The notes beneath the pieces were generated by a model that had not been told where the DNA came from, made no database searches, and saw only the letters and a program-made list of their open reading frames with translations. The position numbers were made by a program, and so were the translations under genes. A DNA stretch of 46,615 bases from CAYZPW01 sp964480475 (GTDB lineage Bacteria; B130-G9), in assembly GCA_964480475.1 (NCBI GenBank), contig CAYZPW010000012.1, positions 1 through 46,615 of the forward strand, written 5' to 3'. Shown here in pieces: positions 16,543 to 25,977 of this stretch. Position 1 is the stretch's first letter, and each line of letters begins with the position of its first letter.

Positions 16543-17174
16543 GGGAGATATGGATATACATTGAGGGCGGCGGTCGGAACGGAACTGAAGGCGCCAGCGC
16601 ACTGAGGCGGGGCTTTGGAGGTTTCTTTGCCGAACTGATGAGCACGGCTGAACAAAACAACATCATCTGGCGAAACATCCCTTCTGGCGGTAGGCAACAG
16701 GCATACACTGATTTCGTGACAGAGCGACAGGACTCTGCTGAGGAAGTCCTGCATATCCTTCTCGTCGATTCGGAAGGTCCTGTTGACCCAGACTGCCCCC
16801 ATTGGAAATACCTGCGTGAGAGAAAAGAAGATCGGTGGGAGCTTTGCGAGGACGACGAGAAGCATCTGCATCTGATGGTACAGGCTATGGAAGCCTGGCT
16901 GATTGCTGATAGAAAGGCGTTAAGGGAATTCTACGGTGAAGGGTTCAAAGAAGAGAAACTCCCAGATGATGATGTTGAGAAGATACCCAAGAAGCGACTG
17001 GTCATTTCATTAAAGGCGGCCACGCGCAGTACAGAGATCGGAACATATCATAAGATACAGCACGCGTTCGACATTCTCGCGACCTTGGACCCTCCAATAG
17101 TGCGAAAAGCGGCGCCTCGCTGCGACCATTTATTCCACCTTCTCGAGAAAGAAGTGGGCATCTTCCGCGAGTGA
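16536..17174 (+). CDS. DUF4276 family protein, candidate Toprim-like nuclease partner
   Basis: A 212-residue protein. The N terminus IWIYIEGGG places a glutamate (E10) after a beta strand and before glycines. A second strand ends HILLVDSEGP with D78 and E80. The conserved HLMVQAMEAWLIAD (112-125) identifies DUF4276. The E-then-DxE/D arrangement on successive strands resembles the metal site of Toprim nucleases such as OLD and the PARIS effector. That similarity is my inference, not an established assignment. The ATG lies inside the end of the ATPase gene (7-base overlap), which shows tight coupling. It is the last gene before the tRNA. I expect it to be the effector and the ATPase its regulator. 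Confidence 0.8.
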   Translation: MVREIWIYIEGGGRNGTEGASALRRGFGGFFAELMSTAEQNNIIWRNIPSGGRQQAYTDFVTERQDSAEEVLHILLVDSEGPVDPDCPHWKYLRERKEDRWELCEDDEKHLHLMVQAMEAWLIADRKALREFYGEGFKEEKLPDDDVEKIPKKRLVISLKAATRSTEIGTYHKIQHAFDILATLDPPIVRKAAPRCDHLFHLLEKEVGIFRE

Positions 17175-17205
17175 GTATTGGCTCGCCGTTAGATCCGGCG
17201 TCCGC

Positions 17206-17226
17206 TTGACCATTGACCTATTGACC
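17206..17226 (+). repeat. TTGACC repeat tract, locus 1
   Basis: Three copies of TTGACC at 17206, 17213 and 17221, spaced 7 and 8 bases. It is the same family as the tracts at 26288 and 39426. It lies between the DUF4276 gene and tRNA-Ala. Confidence 0.75.
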
Positions 17227-17288
17227 CTTTCGCCTCTTGCCAAAACCTGTCGATGGTTTGTATTGTTATTGACTAGAATGAAGCAAGT

Positions 17289-17361
17289 GGGGTTGTGGCG
17301 CAGTTGGGAGCGCGCCTGATTCGCATTCAGGAGGTCGGGGGTTCGAGTCCCCCCAGCTCCA
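17289..17361 (+). tRNA. tRNA-Ala, anticodon CGC
   Basis: Folds as a full cloverleaf of 73 bases. The acceptor stem is GGGGTTG/CAGCTCC with the G3-U70 wobble pair that marks tRNA-Ala. The D stem is GCGC/GCGC. The anticodon stem is CCTGA/TCAGG with loop TTCGCAT (anticodon CGC, reads GCG). The T arm is GGGGG-TTCGAGT-CCCCC. The discriminator is A73. The CCA end is not encoded. Confidence 0.97.
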
Positions 17362-17385
17362 CTTTCCCGCCGGATGGGATTGATT

Positions 17386-17575
17386 ATCCACAAAGGACAC
17401 GAAGCCACACGAAGGTCGTTTTCTTGATCTTGCCAGACTCCCGGACGAGCCACAGTGAGAAACACAGGCCGGGTTGTGAGCTACCCCTACAAAGCCCAAT
17501 CCGGAGACAACGACAAGAGATACAGACCAGGTCAGCTAACCTCTCCTCGTGCCGCTTCGTGTCATTCGTGTGGAT
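17386..17575. repeat. Inverted nonamer-type repeat between tRNA-Ala and mutS2
   Basis: ATCCACAAAGGACACGAAG at 17386-17404 is matched in reverse orientation by CTTCGTGTCATTCGTGTGGA at 17555-17574. Each end is itself made of CACGAAG-like units of about 9 bases. The ends enclose about 150 bases with no gene. It could be a small nonautonomous element or two facing repeat tracts. Confidence 0.5.
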
Positions 17576-17665
17576 TCCTTCTGATCAATCGCTCACGCGG
17601 CGATCTTGACACCCCGCGCCGCCCAGACTACTTTTGAGCAACGATAAACGACCGGGAGCGACCAA

Positions 17666-20179
17666 ATGGACGAGAAGACGCTTCGATTGCTCGATTTTCC
17701 AAAGATGATCGCCCTGTCCGCCTCGCTTGCCGAGACGGTGAAGGGCCAGGCGGAGGTTGAGAGCCTTGCGCCGCAGTCAGACAGGCTTGTGGTCGAGGAT
17801 CTTCTGGCGGAGGCGAGCGAGGGCGTGGAGCTCCTGCGGGCGATCGGCTCCCCGCTTGCGGGCGTCAAGACTATAGACGATGCGATCTCAAGAAGCCGTC
17901 TGTCCGGCTCCGTCCTGCCTCCTGAATCGCTGCTTGACATTTCTGAGACGCTCCGTGCCTGTCAACGGCTGAAAACGCGGTTCGCGAATTTGACCGTTAC
18001 CCTCAGCAGGCTCAATCGCAAGGTCGCGTTGCTCACCGAGCTTCCCGAACTGACGGAAGCCGTCGAGCTCGCTATCGCGCCAAGCGGTGAGGTCCGAGAC
18101 AACGCCAGCCCGGAGCTCCGTCGCATCCGCATAAAGATACACACGACGCAAAGGAGGATTAAGGAGAAACTCGACTTGCTGCTTCGTTCACGGGACGGCG
18201 TCCTGGCCACGCAGGAGCAATACACTACCGTTAGAGACGGCCGCTTTGTGCTTCCGGTCAAGAGCGAGAGGCGCTCGGCAGTTCCAGGGGTCATTCACGA
18301 CCAGTCCGCCAGCGGTGCGACGGTGTTCGTCGAGCCGAAGGAGACGATTGAGCTCAACAACCAGGTTCGGCAGCTTCAGATCGCCGAAGAGCGCGAGATC
18401 GAGCGAATACTGCGCGAACTTACGTCCCTCGTGGGGGAATCAGCTGACGATATCGCAAGAAACGTCGAGCTGCTTGCCCAAATCGACTGTATCCTTGCCA
18501 GGGCTAGATTCTCGAACCTGCTCGAGGCCAGAATGCCACAAATCGCCGCCGATGGCCGCTTGGTCCTCAACCAGGCGAGGCACCCGCTGCTTGTCTTGGC
18601 CCAGAGGGGCTACAAAAGGGAGAAAACATCAGAGTGTAACGAGGAGACCTCCGAAAGCGAGGAGCTGACGAGCGTGGAGCTCTCGCGGAGATTCCTTTCC
18701 CTGAAGGCGGGTGAGCAGGAGCAGGAACCGGAAGACGAAGAGACCGTAATCCCCATCGACATCGCCGTTGGCGGCGACTATCGCACCCTCGTCATTACAG
18801 GGCCAAATACGGGCGGCAAAACTGTCGCGCTAAAGACAGTTGGCCTCTTGACATTGCTAGCGTTGACAGGCTTTCACATCCCGGCCCAGGAAGGCTCAAG
18901 CGTGCCTTTATACGACCAAATCTTCGCTGACATCGGCGACGAGCAAGGCATAGAGCAGTCCCTCAGTACCTTCTCGTCGCACCTGGGCCAGATCGTCACG
19001 ATAATCGAGAACCTCACGCCCAAGAGCCTAGTGCTGCTTGACGAGATGGGCGCGGGAACTGACCCGTCGGAGGGCTCGGCACTTGCCGTAGCGATTTTAA
19101 GGCATATAACTGAGTCCGGCGCACATACCGTCGCAACCACCCACCACAACTCGATTAAGGTCTTCGCTCACTCAACAAAGGGCGTAAAAAACGCATCGGT
19201 TCAGTTCGACACTGTGTCCCTATCGCCAACGTATCGGCTTGTGATAGGGCTTCCGGGCTCGAGCAACGCCTTTGAGATAGCCGAGCGACTTGGTCTGCCA
19301 AAGGTCCTCATTGAAAAAGCCAAATCGTCGCTTTCGGTCGAGTCGAGGCGCGTCAGCGAGCTTCTGGCATTTCTCGACAAGGAGAAATCCACGGTGCGGG
19401 CACAATCGGCGGAGTTGAGCAGAAAAGCGCAAGAGACGTCAGCGATGCAGGCGGAGGTCGAGAAGTCGGTTGGCTTTGCCAAGGAGCGTTCAGAGCAGAT
19501 ACTTGACTCAGCAAAACGAGACGCGAATGAGCTCATCCGGAAGGCAAAGGCAGAGATTAAGAGCATCATGGCTTCGCTTCGCGGGAAGAGGTCTGCTGAG
19601 ACGCTGGCAACTACCGACGCGGACCGGGCAAGAACACGAATCGAAACGCTCAAGAAAGAGGTCTCGGGGAGGGCCGAAGGCACAGCTAAACCAAAGGCCC
19701 CTGACGCAGAGGGGCTCGCGCTCGAGACGATTCGCAAGGGGATGCGTGTGCGGATGGAGGGCATCGATGTCGAGGGCGATGTTACGAACATCTTCAAGTC
19801 CAAGAAGGAGGCGGAGGTCTCGTTCGGCAGCATTAAGGTCAGGGCAAAGATCGCAAGCCTCGTCCCCGCAGCGTCTCCCCGCAAGCAGCAGGTACAGGCT
19901 GCCCAACCGGCCTTCGCGACTGGCGCCAAGCGCCCCCCGCCGGAGCTCATACTCATCGGGATGACTAGGGACGAGGCGCTCGAGGCGCTGGAGCGTTATC
20001 TTGACCAGGCGAATCTTTGGGGCCTCAGGGAGGTGAGGATCGTGCACGGCCATGGCAAAGGCGTCTTAAGGGCCGCTGTTGCCCAGGCGCTCAAGGACAA
20101 TAAGCTCATAGAAAGCGTCAGCAAGGCCGCACCCAACCAGGGCGGAGCGGGCGCAACAGTCGTGGTTTTCAGGGAGTAG
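17666..20179 (+). CDS. mutS2: Endonuclease MutS2 (MutS-like ATPase with Smr domain)
   Basis: An 837-residue MutS2. The N-terminal core and clamp helices run to about 300. A charged insertion rich in Glu and Ser follows (about 310-360). The ATPase has Walker A GPNTGGKT (379-386) and Walker B LVLLDEMGAGTDPSEG. After a long coiled coil and a linker, the C-terminal Smr domain (from about 755) has LILIGMTRDEALEALERYLD and RIVHGHGKGVLR, the Smr nuclease signature. MutS2 suppresses homologous recombination or rescues collided ribosomes, depending on the organism. ATG 17666 has GGGAG 7-8 bases upstream. The next gene starts two bases after its stop. Confidence 0.96.
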   Translation: MDEKTLRLLDFPKMIALSASLAETVKGQAEVESLAPQSDRLVVEDLLAEASEGVELLRAIGSPLAGVKTIDDAISRSRLSGSVLPPESLLDISETLRACQRLKTRFANLTVTLSRLNRKVALLTELPELTEAVELAIAPSGEVRDNASPELRRIRIKIHTTQRRIKEKLDLLLRSRDGVLATQEQYTTVRDGRFVLPVKSERRSAVPGVIHDQSASGATVFVEPKETIELNNQVRQLQIAEEREIERILRELTSLVGESADDIARNVELLAQIDCILARARFSNLLEARMPQIAADGRLVLNQARHPLLVLAQRGYKREKTSECNEETSESEELTSVELSRRFLSLKAGEQEQEPEDEETVIPIDIAVGGDYRTLVITGPNTGGKTVALKTVGLLTLLALTGFHIPAQEGSSVPLYDQIFADIGDEQGIEQSLSTFSSHLGQIVTIIENLTPKSLVLLDEMGAGTDPSEGSALAVAILRHITESGAHTVATTHHNSIKVFAHSTKGVKNASVQFDTVSLSPTYRLVIGLPGSSNAFEIAERLGLPKVLIEKAKSSLSVESRRVSELLAFLDKEKSTVRAQSAELSRKAQETSAMQAEVEKSVGFAKERSEQILDSAKRDANELIRKAKAEIKSIMASLRGKRSAETLATTDADRARTRIETLKKEVSGRAEGTAKPKAPDAEGLALETIRKGMRVRMEGIDVEGDVTNIFKSKKEAEVSFGSIKVRAKIASLVPAASPRKQQVQAAQPAFATGAKRPPPELILIGMTRDEALEALERYLDQANLWGLREVRIVHGHGKGVLRAAVAQALKDNKLIESVSKAAPNQGGAGATVVVFRE

Positions 20180-20181
20180 GT

Positions 20182-22746
20182 GTGAGCAAACCCAAGAGGT
20201 CTGCCTCTGCCGCTCTCATTCTCCTCGGTATCCCCATGGTTGTCGTCCTTCTTCTGTTCATATTCATCGGCGGACGCATGGACGGCGACGGGCAGAACTA
20301 CTACATTTACCTCCGCTCGGCGGTATTCGACGGGGACCTTGACCTGAGAAACGACTACGAGATGTTTCCGAGAGACGACCCGCTCATCGCGCACATCTGC
20401 GTCAATGCCAAGGGCCCGGCGCCAAACGTCTTCTCTGTCGGGCCAGCGATAATCTGGTCGCCGTTCTTCCTCGTTGCGAGGGCAATCTCTCTCGCGATGG
20501 CGCCAGAGTACGTCGGCAACGTCAATCAGGGCAAGGGCGAGCCATACTACACCGCGATCTGCCTCGCCTCGATAATCGCTAGCTTCATCGGGATCATCGC
20601 CACCTACCGATTCGTGAGCAGGCGGCTGGGTCCGGGGCCCGCCCTTTTGGGCACACTCTCAATCTGGCTGGCCGGCGCCGCCATCTACTATCAGGTGTTT
20701 GAGCCATTCATGTCCCATGCGCTGTCGATATTTGCGGTTTCCATCTTTGTCGCAAAGGCCGCCTCGATAGGCCAATTCCAGAAGCGCTCCGACTGGGTAG
20801 TGCTCGGTGTTCTCGCTGGTCTGATGTCGCTCGTCAGGTGGCAGAACATTATCTTTGTGATCATCCCCGCCGTTCTTCTACTGCTCGCTTGGCTTCTTCC
20901 GGAAAACCGTCGCAAGAGGTCCAAACCGCCTATCGCAGGGATAGCGATCTCGGCGGGCGCGGCTCTTGTTTCGTTTCTGCCACAAATGATCGCCTGGAAG
21001 ATAATCTACGGCAGCTTCCTGACTATCCCACAGAGCGGGGGCTTCATCGACCCGAGCCACCCCCACATCATCGAGGTGCTCTTCTCTGCACGCGGCGGGC
21101 TTTTCCTGTGGACGCCGGTCGCCCTGATCGCAGTCATCGGCCTTGCGCGCGCCGCGTTTAGCCGCGACCGGCTTGCCACCGCGATGCTCCCCGTCTTCTT
21201 GCTGCAAGTCTATCTCAACGCATCGATCATGGACTGGTGGGCGGGTGAGGCTTACGGCGCAAGGCGCTTCATCGGCCTCTTCCCTATCCTGGCATACGGC
21301 CTCGCCGCGCTTGTAGCTTCCTCCAGAACGTCGATCAATCTAGCGGGGCTCGCCCGCAAGCTAGTCTTCCGGTCTGCGATCGCGCTCGTTATGCTCCTGA
21401 CATTCTTCAACGCCATTCTGATGACCAGGTATGTGACTTGGGAGCTGCAAAGAGACCGTGCGCCGTCGCTTTCGGACCTTGTGCAGGGACAGTTCGCGAC
21501 TGCTGCTGAATGGTTCTGCTGGCTGGCCAAGTTGCCAAGCGCCGTCAATCTCTCATATACGCTTAAGGCGCCCGTCTCCACTGCCTACCAGGCGCTCCGG
21601 CTGCCTCCGTCTGTGCCCGGTCACAATCAAGTGATCGACGTCGGCTCGCGCAATGAGGGCGCGGTATTTGGCGAGGGTTGGTTTCAAAGAGAGCGATGGG
21701 GCTTAACTCCCTTTCGATGGGCTGCCAGACGGTCCGCCACGGTCTTTCGTACCGAGTTATCCGGCCCGGCGTTTTTGGCGATCAGGGCACGCGGGCCGAC
21801 GAGGCTATCCAGGTTCAGTGCGACGCTTAACGGTTGCGCCCTTGGGCCATTCTTGGCCGTAGATGAATGGGCCACAATCATCCTGCCATGCCCGGCCGGA
21901 GCGCTGAGACCTGGCCTGAACGTTCTGCTGCTTTCGGTGTCGTCAAGTGCACCGACCCAAGAGGGCCCGCACGGGTTCAAGATACCCCACACGGAGACCA
22001 TCTTCAATGCCAACCTGGCGCTGACAAGCAAGGACTGCGGCGCTGGCCTGGCCTCTGAGATACTACTCGATGGACGACAAGTATCATCCAACCGGTTCGG
22101 CATCAATATCGCCGCCATCGACCCCGCCCGGCCAGAATCATTCGTCGTAGAGACGCTCGAGTTCGGCGCCTCGCCCGAGCAGCAGACGGCGCTCGCCAAG
22201 CGTCTGAGAAGCACTCCAGATTCCGCTTTGATTGCGGTCTCCAGCAGAACGTTTGGCGTTCTCAAGACCGACCCGGATTGGCTGCGGAGGTCGCTGTCAC
22301 TCTTGACTGATAGCGGCAAGAACTTCTTCGCCTATGGAGGCATCGGCCGACTGCGCCTCATCACGAAAGACGCCGCCGGCAGGCCCCGATGGCTCTGCGA
22401 CGCCCCAGTAGCCAGGCTTGCCGAGATCGCAGAGCTCCAGTCGCTTCTTGCGACCATTCCAGCGGACACGCTCTACGTCGCTGCGATAGACGAGGGCGAG
22501 GCGCCGCTTCAACCGGAACTTGTCGAGGCGTTCAACTGCATAGGTATCGACATTTCGGTCCCGCACGACTCTCGCGCCCCGTTCGTGGCCATAGGAGGCA
22601 GATCCATGGCTGATTATCCCCAGATAGCGAACATTGCCGACAAGGGCGCCGCAAGCCTCAGATTCGGCCAATTCCCGGACTCACGCGCCATCGCACTGGC
22701 GGTCGAGAGCATCACCATAACGAGTGTAAGCACCTCAACGCGCTGA
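20182..22746 (+). CDS. Large polytopic membrane protein, GT-C glycosyltransferase-like
   Basis: An 854-residue protein. About the first 430 residues contain roughly ten transmembrane helices. Just after helix 1 is GGRMDGDGQNYYIYLRS, which resembles the acidic DxD-like loop of GT-C (polyprenyl-phosphate sugar) transferases. A MDWWAGEAYGARRFIG loop between later helices is also typical of this class. The C-terminal 420 residues are soluble, with no recognised domain; SGPAFLAIRARGP suggests a beta-sandwich. It would transfer sugars on the outer face of the inner membrane. GTG 20182 lies two bases after the mutS2 stop, with GGGAG upstream, so it is co-transcribed with mutS2. The substrate is unknown. 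Confidence 0.65.
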   Translation: MSKPKRSASAALILLGIPMVVVLLLFIFIGGRMDGDGQNYYIYLRSAVFDGDLDLRNDYEMFPRDDPLIAHICVNAKGPAPNVFSVGPAIIWSPFFLVARAISLAMAPEYVGNVNQGKGEPYYTAICLASIIASFIGIIATYRFVSRRLGPGPALLGTLSIWLAGAAIYYQVFEPFMSHALSIFAVSIFVAKAASIGQFQKRSDWVVLGVLAGLMSLVRWQNIIFVIIPAVLLLLAWLLPENRRKRSKPPIAGIAISAGAALVSFLPQMIAWKIIYGSFLTIPQSGGFIDPSHPHIIEVLFSARGGLFLWTPVALIAVIGLARAAFSRDRLATAMLPVFLLQVYLNASIMDWWAGEAYGARRFIGLFPILAYGLAALVASSRTSINLAGLARKLVFRSAIALVMLLTFFNAILMTRYVTWELQRDRAPSLSDLVQGQFATAAEWFCWLAKLPSAVNLSYTLKAPVSTAYQALRLPPSVPGHNQVIDVGSRNEGAVFGEGWFQRERWGLTPFRWAARRSATVFRTELSGPAFLAIRARGPTRLSRFSATLNGCALGPFLAVDEWATIILPCPAGALRPGLNVLLLSVSSSAPTQEGPHGFKIPHTETIFNANLALTSKDCGAGLASEILLDGRQVSSNRFGINIAAIDPARPESFVVETLEFGASPEQQTALAKRLRSTPDSALIAVSSRTFGVLKTDPDWLRRSLSLLTDSGKNFFAYGGIGRLRLITKDAAGRPRWLCDAPVARLAEIAELQSLLATIPADTLYVAAIDEGEAPLQPELVEAFNCIGIDISVPHDSRAPFVAIGGRSMADYPQIANIADKGAASLRFGQFPDSRAIALAVESITITSVSTSTR

Positions 22747-22947
22747 GGTGTGCGTCATGATTCTGGACAGTTATATCATCATCGATGGTACCGTGTGGGG
22801 ACGAGGTCTCCGGCCGCACGGCCTCGATCAAGCCAATGGTATGGGACACTGTGAATCGGGTAGTCAATTGGAACGAGCCTGTCTCAGGCGGCGCTGCTGC
22901 GATCAATGGACCAAATCATGGGATAGGGTCCTTGTGTGCCCATAGTG

Positions 22948-25728
22948 TCAATCAGATCGAGGGCGAACACACAAGTCCGGGCCCACGCGAAGGGACACAC
23001 ACCTCGCGGCAAAGCTCGGAGGGGTTGCATCATAGATGCACGTCGTGTCAGTGCGGGCGATGCGAGTTTGTTCATTACCGGCGTTGTCAGTCGCTAGGCT
23101 GAAGAAGTCGTAGGTTCCCTCGACCGAGGCAATGAAGTCGATCGTCCCGCTCGATCCTTGTCCCGATAGCCCCGAAAACTTCCATGCGCCCCTGTCCACA
23201 CGGAACCAAAGGGCCACCTCATTGATGCCCGCGCAGTCGTCCTCGGCAGAATACGTAACGGCGATGGTGGGACTTGTGGAGTACATGGGCGCGCGGACGC
23301 GGGAAGTGGGCGGGACGTCGTCGATGCCGGGGCCGTAGAGCTCGCCGGTCGGCGGGTATCTTCTGAAAGAGCCCCGGCCATCCACAGCAAAGAAGTGGAA
23401 CTCGTCACCCGGGCAATCGCCGGCCCCAACGAGAAGCTCTACCCCATAGGTCCCGTCCGACGATTCGCCTTGGATCAGCGACAGGTGGAAATAGTGCCCC
23501 GCAACTTTCGCCTTTATCACGAATGGGGCGTCGCCGTCCTCGTCGTAGTAGTGCACCTGGAACGTGAACGTGTCCCCCGGCCGTCCATATCGTGGGACTA
23601 CCTCACCTTCTTGCAGCAAAAGGTCTGTGTTGAACACCCCTCTCACTCTGTGTGTGCGGGGCAGGAAGTTCTGAGCGGTCACGGTAAGATCGAAATCGCG
23701 TCCAGACTCGACGTGTGGCGCGTCCACGATGACTTCCCCGAATTCGTCCGTGGTGCCACGAGCGAGCCAACCGTTCCCGTCCGTCAGGCACACAAGCGCA
23801 CCCCTTATCGGCGCACCCTCCCTATCGGTCACAGTCGCAAAGAAATCGTCCCTGTTTAACCTGAAAACCGGACCATAATCGACAACCATTGTCGATGGCG
23901 TGGCAGTCCAGACAGGCATGACCGGCGAGCCGAGGAGGTTCATCCCATACGTTATCCACCTGAAGCACCCATACCACCCCTTCATAGCACGCTTGGAATA
24001 CGCGATGTAGCGCACCTTGCTCTCTGCAAGCGCCTCGCCCACGTTGTAGTTGCGGCCCTTGAAGAGAGCGTCGAAGAACTCGCGGTCCATCCGATCGGAG
24101 GGACCGCTGCCCGCCCATCCGGACGAATACCATCCATAACGGCTATTCGCAATCGCGGCGACCCCGCCTCCCCTTGCGGCTAACATAAACCGCTCCGCCA
24201 GGCTATCCGAATCCAGCGCCCCAAACATGCAGCCAATGGAATACAGAACCGAATAACGAGGCTCGTTCCTGAGCTTCGTCAGGTCGTTGCGCATTATGTA
24301 TTCCTTATCGTCTTGGGGAACATCGTAGAGCGCGCTTGCGGCGTTATAGGTGCTGTGGCCGCAGTTGTTTATGATGGCGTATCCCTCGTCCATGGCGTTG
24401 AGTATGTTGTCCTTGCCCGAGGTTCCGTCGCGGTCATAGCAGGTCTTGAAAGTCCAATACCGGGGGAAAATCGTCGCCTCGGTAATGCTGTCCTTGGCAT
24501 CGCCGCCCCAGGTCGGCCTATCGTCCAATTTACACGCCCAGAAAAGCGCCCTCGTCAGATAGTCCGTCGGGATCGCCTCACCGCCTGACCCCTCATACGT
24601 CAAGACCTTCTGCACCAGCAGGCGAGCGTTGCTGAGCGACGATGCGGGCACGCGACCAACGAAGACGTCGGGATACATGTCGATGTCGTCCTCGATGTAT
24701 TCTCCCCAGTATTCATCGCTATCCGCGTTCCAGCTGCCGTCCAAATCAGAGTAATAGAAGTCGCATTGCTGGAAGTCCTCGAGGTCATATTCATCCCCGA
24801 CAACAAACGCGTAGCCCCTGCGCGTGGGGACCTCGTGAGCGTCGCCGCCGAGAATCACCCAGCCCAAGCCCTGATTGATGTAGTAGTCCTTGATGCAATT
24901 ACGGATTTTCACCGGCAGGTCGCTACCGGAATACTCGCTCTCGATAGTATCGATAGTGACGATGTCAGTCCTGTAACCTTTCCTGTAGTACCAATCTCGC
25001 AGATCATCGAACGAAGATACGAAATAAACCTGAGTAACGATCAGAACGTCGCACTTGTCCCGCCAGTAAAGCGGCGTTGCCCTGGGCTCCTGCATCACGC
25101 CGTCGGGGTTCTCGACCAGCGAAGTGACCACCGATTTCGCCGCGAGGTCGCCTGCCAGCGTGCTTTCGGGCACGCCGTCCATAGGAAACGGGTGCTGCTC
25201 GCCGGTAACCTCAATCGTCATCTGAGTGCTCAGAAGCAAACGCTTCTCGGCCGCGACATACTGCACCGGATAGACGATCAGCCCCAGCACACGAAAGCCG
25301 CGCAGCAAACCGGCGCCCGTTGATATGAGCTGCTCGGCCGGCTGCGCCTCGGATAGCGAATAGGCGCTAGGCTCGGGAGGGACAGAATCACAAGAGCTGG
25401 GCTGAGAAACAGGCTGAACGGGTTGTGCTGGCACGATATTGAACGTGCCCGGCAATTGAATCTGACTGTTGTCCGAGATGTGAACTCCGGTCATCTCAAA
25501 ACCCGGCGGCAGCGATACATAGACCGCATTCGTGGGCAGGAGCGGCTCGCCCGGCGCCCCGAAGAGCTCGCACCGCTCCACGCTCACAACGTCGTATCCG
25601 TCCACCTTCTCAAAAGACAGCGCCTCCAACGGAAACTCAAGCCGAACCCTTATCTCCTCACCTAAGACATTGGAAGCGACACACAGCGCTAACAAACTTA
25701 AAACAACTACAAGATTCCACCTCTTCAT
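22948..25728 (-). CDS. Secreted C25 (gingipain-like) cysteine peptidase
   Basis: A protein of 926 residues. It has a signal peptide (MKRWNLVVVLSLLALCVASN), a propeptide-like N-terminal region, and a C25 catalytic domain. The catalytic pair is His458 in NNCGHST and Cys500 in SIGCMFG, with spacing like that in gingipains. After it come carboxypeptidase-regulatory-like and Ig-like modules (DREGAPIRGALVCLTDGNG; VTYSAEDDCAGINEVALWF). It would be exported and could degrade extracellular protein. ATG 25728 is chosen because AAGGA lies 7 bases upstream; a GTG two codons earlier lies too close to it. The end is abrupt: DNAGNEQTRIARTDTTC is followed by YDATPPS and then 19 compositionally odd residues, which suggests loss of a C-terminal module or sorting domain. 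Confidence 0.88.
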   Translation of the reverse strand: MKRWNLVVVLSLLALCVASNVLGEEIRVRLEFPLEALSFEKVDGYDVVSVERCELFGAPGEPLLPTNAVYVSLPPGFEMTGVHISDNSQIQLPGTFNIVPAQPVQPVSQPSSCDSVPPEPSAYSLSEAQPAEQLISTGAGLLRGFRVLGLIVYPVQYVAAEKRLLLSTQMTIEVTGEQHPFPMDGVPESTLAGDLAAKSVVTSLVENPDGVMQEPRATPLYWRDKCDVLIVTQVYFVSSFDDLRDWYYRKGYRTDIVTIDTIESEYSGSDLPVKIRNCIKDYYINQGLGWVILGGDAHEVPTRRGYAFVVGDEYDLEDFQQCDFYYSDLDGSWNADSDEYWGEYIEDDIDMYPDVFVGRVPASSLSNARLLVQKVLTYEGSGGEAIPTDYLTRALFWACKLDDRPTWGGDAKDSITEATIFPRYWTFKTCYDRDGTSGKDNILNAMDEGYAIINNCGHSTYNAASALYDVPQDDKEYIMRNDLTKLRNEPRYSVLYSIGCMFGALDSDSLAERFMLAARGGGVAAIANSRYGWYSSGWAGSGPSDRMDREFFDALFKGRNYNVGEALAESKVRYIAYSKRAMKGWYGCFRWITYGMNLLGSPVMPVWTATPSTMVVDYGPVFRLNRDDFFATVTDREGAPIRGALVCLTDGNGWLARGTTDEFGEVIVDAPHVESGRDFDLTVTAQNFLPRTHRVRGVFNTDLLLQEGEVVPRYGRPGDTFTFQVHYYDEDGDAPFVIKAKVAGHYFHLSLIQGESSDGTYGVELLVGAGDCPGDEFHFFAVDGRGSFRRYPPTGELYGPGIDDVPPTSRVRAPMYSTSPTIAVTYSAEDDCAGINEVALWFRVDRGAWKFSGLSGQGSSGTIDFIASVEGTYDFFSLATDNAGNEQTRIARTDTTCIYDATPPSFAARCVSLRVGPDLCVRPRSD

Positions 25729-25977
25729 GACCACGTCCTTATCAGAAACTCGAGACCTCCAAGCTAAAGCCGCTCACGCAATAAACAACCGAACCAGCTA
25801 TCCAGCCGGACAGCCATTCTTGCAAAATGGAACCGTCAAGTAAAGAGGCGCGTCCTCGCCGGCTTCTAGGGTGCTTGGTGGGCAAGCTTCTTGACCAATA
25901 CACCGGTACCATCTAGAGTGGCCGGTGTTTACCGATAGCTGGTAGCGTTTCCTAGGCACAAAACGCGGGGAGAAGCG

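Noticed and set aside
17130..17499. Minus-strand ORFs reading WSWGDSNPRPPECESGALPT and similar
   Set aside because: This is the familiar false translation of the antisense strand of a tRNA gene, here tRNA-Ala.
19201..19956. 251-codon minus-strand ORF, Ser-rich
   Set aside because: Shadow of the mutS2 coding strand; no domain and no ribosome-binding site.
22785..23102. 105-codon plus-strand ORF beyond the C25 peptidase stop
   Set aside because: It overlaps the peptidase gene antisense, has no ribosome-binding site and no family features.
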